64,000 nucleotides of DNA from Verrucomicrobiia bacterium (GCA_023953615.1 JAMLJH010000002.1:332592-396591), one strand, 5' to 3'. Shown: positions 28,171 to 37,734, numbered from the stretch's first letter. Program-made: numbers and translations. The notes: generated by a model not told the origin, from the sequence alone.

Positions 28171-29547
28171 ATGAACATACTAAACGTAGATTTGGATTTG
28201 GTGCGGAAGTATAACGTGGCGGGGCCGCGTTATACGAGCTATCCGCCCGCCACCAAGTTCGTGGACACCATTTCGTGGGAGCAACTGGCGGAAAAAATTG
28301 CGGTGAACAACCAGACGCCGCGGGACCTGTCCATCTATTTTCATATTCCGTTTTGCGAGACGCGCTGCTGGTTTTGCGCCTGCACCAAAGTCATCACGCT
28401 GAACCACGGTCAGGGGACCGATTATCTGGATTATCTCGAACGCGAGGTGGCCCGGATGAAAACGCTGTTGCATCCGCAACGGCGGGTGGCGCAGTTGCAC
28501 TTTGGCGGCGGCACGCCCACGTTCCTGCGCCCGGATGAATTACGCCGCCTCGGCGACATCATCCACAAACATTTCACCTTCGCGGCGGATATCGAAGCGA
28601 GCGTGGAAATTGATCCGCGCCGGCTGACGCGGGATCATCTGGTGGCGTTGCGGGAGGTTGGTTTCAACCGCGCCTCGATGGGCGTGCAGGATTTTAATCC
28701 CGAGGTGCAGCAGGCCGTGCATCGCATTCAACCGCGCGAGATGACGCAGCAGGCTTTGGATTGGTTGCGCGAACTCGGTTATACTTCGATCAATCTCGAT
28801 TTGATCTACGGATTGCCATTCCAGACGCGGGAATCGTTCAACGAAACGCTGGACATTGTGCTCGGCATGAAACCGGACCGGCTCGCGGTGTTCAGCTACG
28901 CGCACGTGCCGTGGATCAAGCCCGCGCAGAAAATTCTGGAGGATAAAATCCTGCCGTCGCCCGAAACCAAGCTGGCCATCCTCAAGCTCGTGATCGAACG
29001 GCTGACGGCGGATAATCAATACGTCTATATCGGCATGGATCATTTTGCCCGGCCCACGGATGAACTGACCATTGCGCAACGTCGGAAACAATTGCAGCGC
29101 AACTTCCAGGGCTACAGCACGCGGGCCGGAGCGGATATTTACGCGTTCGGCATGTCGGGCGTGTCGCAAACGCCCGAGGCCTATTGGCAGAATGAAAAGG
29201 AGCTGCCGCAATATCAGCAAGTGGTGGCGGCGGGACGCGTGCCGTTGCACAAGGCTTACTTTGTCACTGAAGAGGATAAAATCCGCCGCGAAACCATCAT
29301 GCGCGTGATGTGCGATTTGTCGCTTGATTTCGCGAATATGTCGCGGCAGTTGAACCTCAACTTCGAGCAACACTTCGCCAACGAACTGGCCGCGCTGGCG
29401 CCTTACGAAGCGGATGGTTTGGTGCGCCGGACGCCGACTGGCGTGGAAGTGACGGATGCCGGACGACTCTTCATTCGCAACATCGCGATGTGTTTTGACA
29501 ACACCCTTGCGCCTGTCGCCGAGCGCCGTCACTCGAAAACAGTTTAG
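28171..29547 (+). CDS. hemN: Oxygen-independent coproporphyrinogen III oxidase (radical SAM)
   Basis: 458 residues from the ATG at 28171 (a TTG in frame immediately before it is less likely). The radical SAM cluster motif C-x3-C-x2-C is at residues ~62-69 (FCETRCWFCACTKVIT), followed by HFGGGTPTFL and DLIYGLPFQTRESF. A HemN-type C-terminal region contains FQGYST and GMSGVSQTPEAYWQN. It performs the anaerobic step from coproporphyrinogen to protoporphyrinogen, implying that heme can be made without oxygen. It closes the heme operon. Confidence 0.95.
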   Translation: MNILNVDLDLVRKYNVAGPRYTSYPPATKFVDTISWEQLAEKIAVNNQTPRDLSIYFHIPFCETRCWFCACTKVITLNHGQGTDYLDYLEREVARMKTLLHPQRRVAQLHFGGGTPTFLRPDELRRLGDIIHKHFTFAADIEASVEIDPRRLTRDHLVALREVGFNRASMGVQDFNPEVQQAVHRIQPREMTQQALDWLRELGYTSINLDLIYGLPFQTRESFNETLDIVLGMKPDRLAVFSYAHVPWIKPAQKILEDKILPSPETKLAILKLVIERLTADNQYVYIGMDHFARPTDELTIAQRRKQLQRNFQGYSTRAGADIYAFGMSGVSQTPEAYWQNEKELPQYQQVVAAGRVPLHKAYFVTEEDKIRRETIMRVMCDLSLDFANMSRQLNLNFEQHFANELAALAPYEADGLVRRTPTGVEVTDAGRLFIRNIAMCFDNTLAPVAERRHSKTV

Positions 29548-29918
29548 AAGATTTGCGGCATTGCGGTGGGTTGTCAGAGCGTTGCGTAACGTCCGATCGG
29601 ACCAATTCAACCGGCTCACGGCTTTCTCGACCGATGCCCGCGCCCTCTTTTGCGAGCAGAGCATCGCAAGCGGAGAATTGAGATAATTTGCTTCCACGGG
29701 ATCATTCATTTTGTCTGCGTGCAACTCACGCAAAGTGCGCGAAGTTCCCGCGTGAATTTGATCGTGCCGCCGCGATTCACTCGGTTTTCATCGAGAAATT
29801 GAGTTGGTATTGACCGTGCTAAATAAAAATCGAAAACGGGTTTGACTGGTGGTGCAAGTTTTATAGAGTGCATCCACTGTTTGACCAAAAAACAAAAAAA
29901 CCAAACGAACAAACAACA
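29548..29918. other. Intergenic gap before the pseudopilin gene
   Basis: 370 bp between hemN and the pseudopilin gene. No gene is visible. The right end holds the candidate promoter at 29842-29869 and a 5' leader unusually rich in A (29880-29918, many AAC and AAA repeats) with no Shine-Dalgarno sequence before the ATG. Confidence 0.5.
29842..29869 (+). promoter_or_regulatory. Candidate sigma-70-like promoter of the pseudopilin gene
   Basis: TTGACT (29842-29847) and TAGAGT (29864-29869) are separated by 16 bases, about 50 bases before the pseudopilin start. The boxes are imperfect, so this is a weak to moderate call. Confidence 0.4.
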
Positions 29919-30749
29919 ATGAAACAACTACGTAAACAATCCCGAGCGTTCACGCTCATCGAGTTGCTCGTCGTGATTGCGATTATCGCGATCCTGGCGG
30001 CCATGCTCTTGCCGGCACTCGCCAAGGCCAAAGCCAAGGCGCAACGTATCTCCTGCACCAACAATCTGAAACAGGTCGGTCTGGCCTTCCGGATTTGGGC
30101 GGGTGACAACAACGATCAAAACCCCATGAGCGTCCCGCGGGCCAGCGGTGGTGCTGCCGAAGCGGTCGGAACCGTGGCGGCGTTACCTTGGAAGACTGCC
30201 ACCGTGCCCAATCAAGGTGGCGTCTGGCAGATGTTCCTGGTCATGTCCAACGAGTTGAATACTCCCAAGATTCTGAACTGCCCGTCGGACAATGCGCCGT
30301 CACATAACGCCACGTTGGCGGGGCAGGGGAACCACATGCAGGCCACGGTTTTTGGTCCGACGTTGACTGGAACGGGTGCGGCTCAAGGCTTCGAGAACGA
30401 TCAATATGCCAGCTACTTTGTGGGCGTGGATGCGATTGATACCGCTCCCGGCATGTTTCTGACCGGTGATCACAACCTGGGAACTGGTGCTAATCAGATT
30501 ACAAAGACGCCTCAGTTCGTCAGCGCTGGTACCAATAACAATTGGGCGGCAACCACGATCGGCTATCAGGACAACGTACACTCGAAGGCGGGCAACGTTG
30601 GTCTGGCTGACGGCAGTGTGCAAGGCTTCAGCACCACGGCATTCCGCCAAGGACTGAACAACACCAGCGATAGCGGTCGTACTCCAGGAGTGTTCGCGTT
30701 GGCCGCAGGCTCTCAAGGGCCGGGCGTGAATCGCTTGCAGTTCCCGTAA
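29919..30749 (+). CDS. Type II secretion pseudopilin-like protein (H-X9-DG family)
   Basis: 276 residues from the ATG at 29919; an upstream in-frame extension to 29868 lacks support. The N-terminus is a class III prepilin signal ([19 protein letters not shown]) with cleavage before Phe and Glu at +5, followed by a 20-residue hydrophobic helix. The C-terminal part keeps H-x9-DG ([14 protein letters not shown]), a hallmark of the DUF1559-like proteins that are expanded in Verrucomicrobiota, Planctomycetota and Lentisphaerota. It is probably a processed envelope pseudopilin; the assembly machine is not in this window. Confidence 0.9.
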   Translation: MKQLRKQSRAFTLIELLVVIAIIAILAAMLLPALAKAKAKAQRISCTNNLKQVGLAFRIWAGDNNDQNPMSVPRASGGAAEAVGTVAALPWKTATVPNQGGVWQMFLVMSNELNTPKILNCPSDNAPSHNATLAGQGNHMQATVFGPTLTGTGAAQGFENDQYASYFVGVDAIDTAPGMFLTGDHNLGTGANQITKTPQFVSAGTNNNWAATTIGYQDNVHSKAGNVGLADGSVQGFSTTAFRQGLNNTSDSGRTPGVFALAAGSQGPGVNRLQFP

Positions 30750-30771
30750 ATCGAAATCGGACATTTTTCAG

Positions 30772-30804
30772 CCACGGCATTCGCAAGAATGCCGTGGTTT
30801 TTTT
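30772..30804 (+). terminator. Rho-independent terminator of the pseudopilin gene
   Basis: A perfect 11 bp stem (CCACGGCATTC with GAATGCCGTGG) and GCAA tetraloop, followed by seven T. It begins 22 bp after the stop codon. Confidence 0.9.
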
Positions 30805-31010
30805 ATGATCAACCTTCGACGTTGGGATGGATTTTCAACTGGTCGAATTCATCCAGAGCGTTTCAAATATGGTTGCGGTCCCCGTGAGGCGGCGGACTAA
30901 ACTTTTAGCCACGAGGCGGCATCCAACTGCCGTTCGTCATTGATTGGAGGCGAGCCTCCGTGCGGCAGCGTCTTGGACTGGCAGTCGTCTTCTACCGCTT
31001 ATAGCGGTTT

Positions 31011-31500
31011 GATTAAAGTTGTAGCCGTGGCGCCGAACGAGTGTAACCCCATGAAGGTGGGGTCCGGATGGGGAATGGCGCCTCTGTCCGCGAGGTTTTG
31101 GACTGCGGCAGGCTTCTGCCGCTCCTACGGAGCTTGTGATTTGTTGCGGGTGAGTTTCCACACAGATGCCGCGCCGCTGGCGCTGGGAACGGAGCGCGGG
31201 CGGTCCCGCGCCCGCAGCGCTGCGCCAGACCAAAAGGCGTTGATTGATCCGCAAAGCCGAGCTTCCGGTTCACGCGCTGCGGACGGAGACCGTCCGCGCT
31301 CCGGGAACACCTCGGTCTTTATTCCGCTGCCAATGGTTCCCCGGAGCGAGCTGGCGGTTGACCACATCACCGGTCGCGCCGGTGCTTGTCCCGAACCCAG
31401 GGCGGTTGTCCGTTTGACCCCAACGCTTGGCTTGAGGTTGGGAGGCCCGCTGCTATAAACGAAAAAATCAAGCGGCCACGGCTTTATTTAATCCGCTCTA
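31011..31500 (+). repeat. 0.49 kb MITE-like repeat, copy A
   Basis: 490 bp unit starting GATTAAAGTTGTAGCCGTGG and ending CGGCTTTATTTAATCCGCTC, so its ends are imperfect inverted repeats around GCCGTGG. It contains strong GC palindromes, among them GCGGGCGGTCCCGCGCCCGC and CGGACGGAGACCGTCCG, and a CCGCTCCTACGGAGCT unit. It is nearly identical to copy C over its full length and to copy B over ~430 bp. No transposase is encoded. Confidence 0.85.
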
Positions 31501-31940
31501 ATTAAAGTTGTAGCCGTGGCACCGAACGAGTGTAACCCCATGAAGGTGGGGTCCGGATGGGGAATGGCGATTCTGTCCGCGAGGTTTTGGACTGCGGCAG
31601 GCTTCTGCCGCTCCTACGGAGCTTGTGATTTGTTGCGGGTGAGTTTCCACACGTATGCCGCGCCGCTGGCGCTGGGAGCGGAGTGCGGGCGGTCCCGCGC
31701 CCGCAGCGCGGCGCCAGACCAGAAGGCGTTGATTGAACCGCAAGCCGAGCTTCCGGTTCACGCGCTGCGGACGGAGACCGTCCGCGCTCCGGGAACGCCT
31801 CGGACTTTATTCCGCTGCCAATGGTTCCCCGGAGCGAGCTGGCGGTTGACCACATTACCGGTCGCGCCGGTGCTCGTCTCGAACCAAGGGCGGTCGTCCG
31901 TTTGACCCCAACGCATGGCTTGAGGTTGGAAGGCCCGCTG
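31501..31940 (+). repeat. 0.49 kb MITE-like repeat, copy B (right end lost)
   Basis: This unit directly follows copy A in the same orientation with no spacer. It matches A closely through GGCCCGCTG near 31939 but lacks the last ~50 bp (the TATAAACGAAAAAATCAAGC part). The tandem junction TAATCCGCTCTA/ATTAAAG suggests insertion of one copy into the end of another. Confidence 0.8.
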
Positions 31941-32200
31941 CGTCATGTCGGCGGCTATAGGAATACTTAAAGTGCCCTAGCTGGAACGATTCGGTTGGAG
32001 TTTGGGTGGAACGGGCCACTGGCCCGTTCTGTCGGGCTACCAGCCCGATGGCTGAACGCAAAGCGTGCGAGCCCAATGGGGTGCGATCTCCGTGCGCTCG
32101 GCTGGGCGGCAGGTTGCCGCTCAGAACGGCCAAGTTGGCGGTTCCACCCGGATCAACTGCATCCTTCCGGCTTCGGACGGCTCCGAAATCGCCCGTCGGT

Positions 32201-32812
32201 TCACCAATCTTTCAGCGGTTTATTGCGATTCTTGGGTTCGCCTTGCGGTTGGAAGAGGAGCAGTTGTTCGTCACCCTTTTGCGCGTTGAGTAATTGCTTC
32301 GCCTCTTCCGGCGTCATCTTGTGCGCTTCCATGGGGTTGGCTTCCTGATCCTGGTTGCCGTCTTGAGGCTGCTTTTCAGATTTGTTTTGTCGCTGATCTT
32401 GCGGAGTCGGATTTTGGTCTTTTGACGGGTCCGGCTTTTTCTCGTCCGGCGACTGCGATGAATCGTTCTTCTCGTCCTGGTTTTTCTGGTCCTTGGATGG
32501 ATTCGGCTTTTGATTCTGTTGCTGCTGCTCCTGCTGTTGCTGGTCCTGGTTGGATTGGTCTTGCTGATTCTGCTGATTTTGTTGTTGGAGCAGTTCGTAG
32601 AGCTTCTGCAACTTCGCGTCATCGGGAAACTGTTGCAGGCCGTTGGTGACCACTTCGAGCGCCGCGGGGACGTTGTTCGATAAATACCATTGCGCGCCGC
32701 CGTGGAAAAAATTATCGGCGTTCTTTGCGGGAACATTCGTTCCGGACCAGACCCCGAGGCTAAATCCGAGGAGCAGGCGGAACGGTTTCGGGATGCGGAT
32801 GGGCGATTTCAT
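32201..32812 (-). CDS. Gln-rich BatC-like protein of the VWA operon
   Basis: 203 residues. The start is hydrophobic and signal-like (LLLGFSLGVWSGTNVPA), then comes one TPR-like repeat (FHGGAQWYLSNNVPAALEVVTNGLQQFPDD). A very long polar linker follows, made mostly of Gln, Asn, Asp and Lys (~75-165). The tail contains TPEEAKQLLNAQKGDEQLLLFQPQG, which recurs in BatC-type proteins of Bat (aerotolerance) operons. Its start overlaps the preceding VWA/TPR gene by 53 bp. It is the last gene visible in the operon. Confidence 0.7.
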   Translation of the reverse strand: MKSPIRIPKPFRLLLGFSLGVWSGTNVPAKNADNFFHGGAQWYLSNNVPAALEVVTNGLQQFPDDAKLQKLYELLQQQNQQNQQDQSNQDQQQQEQQQQNQKPNPSKDQKNQDEKNDSSQSPDEKKPDPSKDQNPTPQDQRQNKSEKQPQDGNQDQEANPMEAHKMTPEEAKQLLNAQKGDEQLLLFQPQGEPKNRNKPLKDW

Positions 32813-34469
32813 TGATTTGCTTCAACTTTTCGGTAAAGGCTTCAAACGGCTGGGCGACGATCGGCGCCTGCTGTTTCAGTTGCTCCATGATTTGCAGCGC
32901 TTGGGCGTAGTTCCGCTGGCGTGTGGCGGCGTCGGCAGCAGCCTTGGCCTGTTGCGCCAGTTCGCGCAGGGCGGCAATTTGTTTCAAACGATCTTCCACC
33001 AAGGCCAGATTGAAAGCCGCGTCCGCATCCGTTTTTTCCAAGGCGAGCGCATGTTGATACTGTTGGGCCGCATCCTTCCAGGCGGTCTCCAATTTATCCA
33101 GGTCCTGCGCCTGTTGACCAAGGCGGTAATGCACGTTGCCCAAATTGTAGTAGGCTTTGGCCTGCAATTTCACGTCGCGCGCCGTCAGCACCGCGTTGAA
33201 ATGTTGCAAGGCGGCGGGGTAATTCGTGGCTTGATAGGCGGCGGCGCCGGCGTTGAAATCCAGGCGCGGGTCCGCTGGTTTTTGCTCTTTGGCGGCAATG
33301 CTGATCAATCGCTCGTACTCGGTCAGCGCGTTGGTGAAATTGCCGTTCCGATAATCCTTGAAAGCGGTTGCGGGCGTGGCCCGGACGGAAGCGGTCGCAA
33401 AAGCCATCGCGAGCATTGCGGTCAATAAAACGATGGTTGCGGCTCGCGCAGTGAACGCACTGGAAGTTTTGGTGCGGCGGTAATCGGGCAGCAGCACTTC
33501 GAGGAGCAGCAGCAGGACGGCGGCGGCGAGCGGCCAGTAATAACGATCGCGCATTTCTTTCACCAGTTTTTCCTGTCCCTCCGATTTAGGCAGCGGTGCC
33601 AGGCCTTTTTCATAAAGGGTGTCAATCGTCTTTGCGCCGCGCAACGGCAGATAGAAGCCGCCCGAAGTGGCGCCGGCGATTTGTTGCAGCAGGGTTTCAT
33701 TCAACCGGGATTTGACCACATTGCCTTGATCGTCGCGGATATAGTCGGTGTTGCCTTTGGCGTCCTTGAAGCGCAGCAATTCGCCCTCGGCGGTGCCGAT
33801 GCCGATTGTGAAAATTTTCATTCCGGCTTTGGCCGCCGCGCGCGCCGCTTCGAGCGCATTTTCGTCGTTGTCCTCGCCGTCGGTGAACAGGACCAGGACT
33901 TTGAAATTGTCGCCTTCCTTGAAGGCGGTGAGCGCGATGTTGATGGCTTCGGCCAGGGCGGTGCCGCCTTGCGGAATAATGTTCACGTCCAGCGCTTCCA
34001 CACTTTGACGAAACGCATTATCGTCAATGGTCAGCGGGCATTGCAGAAAGGCGCCGCCGGCAAACGCCACCAGTCCCAGCCGATCCGCCCGGGCTTGTTG
34101 CATCAGGTCCAGCGCGGCCAGCTTGGCGCGTTGCAATCGGTTGGGCGCAATGTCCTCGGCCAGCATGGATTTGGAGGTGTCAATGGCCACGACGATATCG
34201 AGTCCCTTCTGCTTCGATTCTTCCCAGGTGAAACCCCATTGCGGGCGGGCCAGGGCGACGATCAGCAGAATGATGGCGCTGATGATCAGAGCGAAGCGCA
34301 GTTTTTGGCGTTCGGGCGAAACTCCGGAAGTCAGTCCGGAAAGCAGTCGTGCCTGGATGAATTGGGTCATTAACCGCCGCCGTTCGCGCAGCGCCCACCA
34401 GAAAAACGCCACCAAAGCTGGCAAGATTATCATCAGCACCCACAACACTTGTTTATTGGCGAAAGTCAT
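32760..34469 (-). CDS. VWA-domain protein with C-terminal TPR repeats (BatB/BatC-like)
   Basis: 569 residues. It has an N-terminal helix, a second helix (~58-78), a von Willebrand A domain with the MIDAS motif DTSKSM and the later TDGE, then a membrane helix (~318-330) and a TPR tail (FNAGAAAYQATNYPAALQHF, YYNLGNVHYRLGQ). This corresponds to BatB fused to a BatC-like TPR. VWA proteins in MoxR operons are thought to assemble or fold envelope complexes with the MoxR AAA ATPase. Confidence 0.85.
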   Translation of the reverse strand: MTFANKQVLWVLMIILPALVAFFWWALRERRRLMTQFIQARLLSGLTSGVSPERQKLRFALIISAIILLIVALARPQWGFTWEESKQKGLDIVVAIDTSKSMLAEDIAPNRLQRAKLAALDLMQQARADRLGLVAFAGGAFLQCPLTIDDNAFRQSVEALDVNIIPQGGTALAEAINIALTAFKEGDNFKVLVLFTDGEDNDENALEAARAAAKAGMKIFTIGIGTAEGELLRFKDAKGNTDYIRDDQGNVVKSRLNETLLQQIAGATSGGFYLPLRGAKTIDTLYEKGLAPLPKSEGQEKLVKEMRDRYYWPLAAAVLLLLLEVLLPDYRRTKTSSAFTARAATIVLLTAMLAMAFATASVRATPATAFKDYRNGNFTNALTEYERLISIAAKEQKPADPRLDFNAGAAAYQATNYPAALQHFNAVLTARDVKLQAKAYYNLGNVHYRLGQQAQDLDKLETAWKDAAQQYQHALALEKTDADAAFNLALVEDRLKQIAALRELAQQAKAAADAATRQRNYAQALQIMEQLKQQAPIVAQPFEAFTEKLKQINEIAHPHPETVPPAPRI

Positions 34470-34572
34470 ATTGGGTCGTTACAACGTTGAAATGTTACAG
34501 TGTTACAACGGATGAGATCGTCACCGCTCGCGGTGTGTTGTAACGATTTAACGCGGTAACCTTGTAACGTTT

Positions 34573-35574
34573 TCATGGCAGCCTCCTCAACACGGTTTGT
34601 CCCATCGCCAATTCCGCTGTCAGCAGCACGATGCCCGCGGCGATGAGCCAGGGGAACAGTTCCGTGTGTCGCGCAAATTTTTTCACGTCGGCCTCGGTCT
34701 TTTCCAGTTTATCAATTTCCGAATAAATGGCGGCGAATTTTTCCGCGTTGTCGGCGCGATAGTATTTGCCGCCGGTCAGGTCGGAAATTTTTTGCAAGGT
34801 TTCTTCGTCAATATCCACTGGCACCATCTGGTAAACGCGCCGGCCAAAAAAATCCGTGGTCGGCATGGGCGCCTGGCCTTCGGTGCCAACGCCGATGGTG
34901 TACACTTTCACGCCGAGCGCCTGTGCCGCTTCCGCCGCCGTGAGCGGGGGAATTTTGCCGGCGTTGTTTTGGCCGTCGGTCATCAGGATGACGATTTTGC
35001 TCTTGGATTTAAGCTCGCGCAGTTGGTTGACGGAGGCGCTTAGCGCCGAGCCAATGGCGGTTTGGTTTCCGTTGATCGTATTGAGGTCCAGCCGATCCAG
35101 GTTTTTGAGCAGGAAGTCGTGATCCAGGGTGATGGGCGCGGCGATGTAAGCCTGGGTGGCAAACGCAACCAACCCGATGCGGTCATTGGGGCGTTTGGCG
35201 ATGAACTTTTCCAAAACGGCGCGCGCCATCGCCACGCGGTTCAAGCGCTGGCCGCGGATTTCAAAATCTTCCGCCGCCATGCTGCCGGAGAGATCAAAGG
35301 CCACCACGATGTCCACGCCGCTGGCGGTTACTTTTGTGGTGTCAAACTTGGTCAGCCGGGGTTGCGCCAGCGCAACGATGAACAGAGCCAGCGTCAGCCA
35401 GCGCAGCGTGAGCAGCAGGTTGCCCGCGCTCGATTTCGTAATGCTTTGCATGCCGCGCAGCAGTTGCACGGAAGAATAAATGAAAGCGGCCGGTCGGCCT
35501 CGCCGTCCTTTCAGCCAGGCGGCCAAAGGCAGCAGCAACAGCAGGAGCAGAAGGTATGGGTGTCCAAAGGTCAT
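34573..35574 (-). CDS. VWA-domain membrane protein (BatA-like)
   Basis: 333 residues. It starts with two hydrophobic helices, then a VWA domain with MIDAS VAFDLSGSM and TDGQNNAG, and a closing hydrophobic helix (FPWLIAAGIVLLTAELAM). It overlaps DUF4381 by 4 bp and is separated from the next VWA gene by 103 bp that contain several GTTACAAC/GTTGTAAC inverted words. It is part of the MoxR-DUF58-DUF4381-VWA-VWA run. Confidence 0.88.
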   Translation of the reverse strand: MTFGHPYLLLLLLLLPLAAWLKGRRGRPAAFIYSSVQLLRGMQSITKSSAGNLLLTLRWLTLALFIVALAQPRLTKFDTTKVTASGVDIVVAFDLSGSMAAEDFEIRGQRLNRVAMARAVLEKFIAKRPNDRIGLVAFATQAYIAAPITLDHDFLLKNLDRLDLNTINGNQTAIGSALSASVNQLRELKSKSKIVILMTDGQNNAGKIPPLTAAEAAQALGVKVYTIGVGTEGQAPMPTTDFFGRRVYQMVPVDIDEETLQKISDLTGGKYYRADNAEKFAAIYSEIDKLEKTEADVKKFARHTELFPWLIAAGIVLLTAELAMGQTVLRRLP

Positions 35575-36113
35575 GGAGTGGAATTGTCTGCCGTGGTCGC
35601 GGGTTCGGTTTCCGCCACGAGTTGCACGGCCGACGTGTGCAGACCGCGCAACTCCGGTTCGCCCGGCTCGTATTTGGCGAACTTGACGAGATCACAATTC
35701 GTCAGGAAATGCCCCAGACCGTCCTTTTGCGTTTCCGTCAAGCGATCGGTCCGTTGCAGGTCGTTCAGAAATTCTTCCGTCGTGCGTTCGGGAGCGTGAA
35801 AATCGAAGCGTTCCTCGAGGTACAATCGCAGCGTATCCGAAACCGCCGTGACGAAGGGTTTAGGTTGTCCGATCAGCGCCAACGCGTCCTGCAGCTTTTG
35901 CCGGGCGCGCAGGTGCGCGGGAATGACGGGGATGACAATTGGCGCTTGGGCACGTTTGCGCCACCAGGACCAGCAAAACGCGAGTAGCGCCACAATTACC
36001 AAGGCGGCCAGCGCCCACCAAAGCCATTCCCAACCGCTTGGAATTTCCACGGGCGGCACCAGGTCCCGAATGTCCGTAACGTTGGTGATGGTGGCAGTCG
36101 AGTTGGTCATCAT
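35571..36113 (-). CDS. DUF4381 family protein of the MoxR/VWA operon
   Basis: 180 residues. One membrane helix lies near 32-52 (WLWWALAALVIVALLAFCWSWW), after a short periplasmic-type start. The helical cytoplasmic-type domain (LRLYLEERFDFHAPERTTEEFLNDL, then ELRGLHTSAVQLVAETE) matches the DUF4381 proteins that usually stand between DUF58 and VWA genes. It overlaps both neighbours by 4 bp. Confidence 0.8.
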   Translation of the reverse strand: MMTNSTATITNVTDIRDLVPPVEIPSGWEWLWWALAALVIVALLAFCWSWWRKRAQAPIVIPVIPAHLRARQKLQDALALIGQPKPFVTAVSDTLRLYLEERFDFHAPERTTEEFLNDLQRTDRLTETQKDGLGHFLTNCDLVKFAKYEPGEPELRGLHTSAVQLVAETEPATTADNSTP

Positions 36114-37099
36114 CCGCGTGACCTCCGTTTTTCGCGGGTTTCAAAAAACTTCGCCAACGCGGCGCCGTAGGGCTGATCGGTATGCAGATGAATGGAATCA
36201 ATTCCCGCGGACCGAAACAGGCGTTCGGTTTCCGCCTGCGCCTTGGCCTGGCACAGAGCGAATGCATCGCGGCGCCGCGCGTCGCCCGTGTTGATTTCCA
36301 CAATTTCGCCGGTTTCCGCGTCGCGCAAAACCAATCGCCCCAGCGCGGGCAGTTCCAGTTCAAAGCGATCCGTAATCTGCACGGCCACGACGTCGTGCCG
36401 TCGGTTCACCTGGCGCAACTTCGTGAACGAGGCTTGCGCGAGCGATTCGAGCAGCATCATCTGCGGACGCAGTCGCGTGGAAGCGCCGCGTCTGGCCAAA
36501 GGATTGTTCCGCGATGAGGGCGTCGTCACTACCGCCGGCGACCCGATAAAATCCGAGACGATCACCGTGACCGCTTTGCGCGATTGAATTCGCAGCAAAA
36601 ATTCCAGCGCACGATTCAAATCCGTGCCGGACCGTTTCGGCGTGAAAAATAGAACTTCGCGAATGACCCGCAGAACGTGACTGCGACCCTTGCGCGGCGG
36701 AATGAACTTTTCCACTTCGTCACTGAAGAGGATCAGCCCCACCTTGTCGTTGTTGCGGATGGCGGAGAAGGCGAGCACCGAGGCGATTTCCGCCGCCAGC
36801 TCGCGCTTGGATTGATTTCGGGAGCCAAAGCGACCGGAGCCGCTCACGTCCACGACGAGCATGAGCGTGAGTTCGCGTTCCTCGACGAATTTTTTGATGA
36901 ACGGATGATTCATGCGCGCGGTGACGTTCCAGTCAATGGCGCGCACGTCGTCGCCGGGCTGGTATTCGCGGACCTCGTCGAAGTTCATGCCCTGACCCTT
37001 GAAGACGCTCTGGTACTGGCCCGCCAAAGTTTCGGTGATGATCCGGTTGGTGCGAATCTCGATCTGCCGGATTTTTTTGAGCATCTCGCGGGGGATCAT
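36110..37099 (-). CDS. DUF58 domain protein of the MoxR/VWA operon
   Basis: 329 residues from the ATG at 37099; an upstream in-frame extension to 37252 is contradicted by the opposite-strand antitoxin gene. It begins MIPREMLKKIRQIEIRTNR, with the DUF58 signature GMNFDEVREYQPGDDVRAIDWNVTARM and an internal VWA-like segment (VVDVSGSGRFG). DUF58 proteins act with MoxR ATPases in envelope maturation. Its first 25 codons are copied at 37735-37803 (see that entry). The stop overlaps the DUF4381 start by 4 bp. Confidence 0.88.
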   Translation of the reverse strand: MIPREMLKKIRQIEIRTNRIITETLAGQYQSVFKGQGMNFDEVREYQPGDDVRAIDWNVTARMNHPFIKKFVEERELTLMLVVDVSGSGRFGSRNQSKRELAAEIASVLAFSAIRNNDKVGLILFSDEVEKFIPPRKGRSHVLRVIREVLFFTPKRSGTDLNRALEFLLRIQSRKAVTVIVSDFIGSPAVVTTPSSRNNPLARRGASTRLRPQMMLLESLAQASFTKLRQVNRRHDVVAVQITDRFELELPALGRLVLRDAETGEIVEINTGDARRRDAFALCQAKAQAETERLFRSAGIDSIHLHTDQPYGAALAKFFETREKRRSRG

Positions 37100-37195
37100 G
37101 CGGCGGAAAACGATGAATGATGAAGGGTGAATGACGAATCCGCGCGGCGGAATAAGTCGGCTTGCGCCGAAAAATCGAAGGTGTAGATTGCCGCC

Positions 37196-37420
37196 ATGAG
37201 CGCAATCGAAGTCGTTGAACAATTCCGCAAGCTTCCCGCTGCGGAGCAACACAAGGCTTTTGCGGAAATCCGCGAAGCGATTGAAGTTGCCGACGCCCTC
37301 ACCCCGGAACAGGTCGCCGAACTGGATCGTCGCCTTGCTGAATTTGAAAAAAATCCCCGCGAAGGAATCCCGTGGGAACAGGTCGAAGCCGATCTCAACA
37401 AACGCTTCGGCTGGCGATGA
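37196..37420 (+). CDS. Antitoxin-like protein (addiction module, DUF2281/RelB-like)
   Basis: 74 residues, two helical segments. The C-terminal half (ELDRRLAEFEKNPREGIPWEQVEADL) has the layout of addiction-module antitoxins of the RelB/DUF2281 type that sit next to ParE/RelE toxins. It overlaps the toxin gene by 4 bp (ATGA) and runs opposite to the surrounding operon. Confidence 0.75.
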   Translation: MSAIEVVEQFRKLPAAEQHKAFAEIREAIEVADALTPEQVAELDRRLAEFEKNPREGIPWEQVEADLNKRFGWR

Positions 37421-37719
37421 GCCTGCCGGTCATCTTCAAAGCGGCGGCGCGCTTGGAATTTGAAGAAGCGGTTGCGTGGTATGAAAAGGAGCGCCCCGGT
37501 CTCGGGCGCGAATTCAAGTTGGAAGTAAAACTGGCCCTCAAGCGGGCATTGGCCCAGCCGGGACATTTTCAAAGAGTTCGCGGTCGGGCGCAAAAAATCC
37601 GGCTGCGCCGATTCAAGCAATACGCCATCTACTTCGCGATCAAGGACGATGTGTTTGCCGTGCTTTCGGTTTTCCACGCTTCGCGAAACCCGCAGATTCT
37701 GGAACAACGGTTGCAATGA
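37417..37719 (+). CDS. ParE/RelE-family toxin
   Basis: 100 residues from the ATG at 37417, which overlaps the antitoxin stop. The pattern VIFKAAARLEFEEAVAWYEKERPGLGREFKLEV, then RRFKQYAIYFAIKDDVFAVLSVFHASRNP, matches the ParE/RelE toxin superfamily. ParE toxins target gyrase, while RelE types cut mRNA; which applies cannot be told from sequence. The pair forms a type II toxin-antitoxin module placed between the real DUF58 start and the DUF58-like copy. Confidence 0.82.
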   Translation: MSLPVIFKAAARLEFEEAVAWYEKERPGLGREFKLEVKLALKRALAQPGHFQRVRGRAQKIRLRRFKQYAIYFAIKDDVFAVLSVFHASRNPQILEQRLQ

Positions 37720-37734
37720 CGCGCCCGCGAGCGA

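Larger units (their letters stand above)
30805..32200. other. Non-coding repeat-rich region
   Basis: 1.4 kb with no convincing gene. It holds small palindromes (for example GGAGGCGAGCCTCC near 30953 and CCGCTTATAGCGG near 30995), two tandem copies of the 0.49 kb repeat (31011-31500 and 31501-31940), then REP-like palindromes at 31985-32195 (AACGGGCCA/TGGCCCGTT and CGGGCTACCAGCCCG). Open frames across the repeats differ in all six frames and look like chance. Confidence 0.7.

Noticed and set aside
31498..31905. Open frames over the 0.49 kb repeats on both strands
   Set aside because: They are present only because the repeat is GC-rich; the frames change between copies and carry no family motif.
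31960..32200. Palindromes resembling a CRISPR array
   Set aside because: The units differ in size and spacing, and there are no equal spacers or cas genes in the window.
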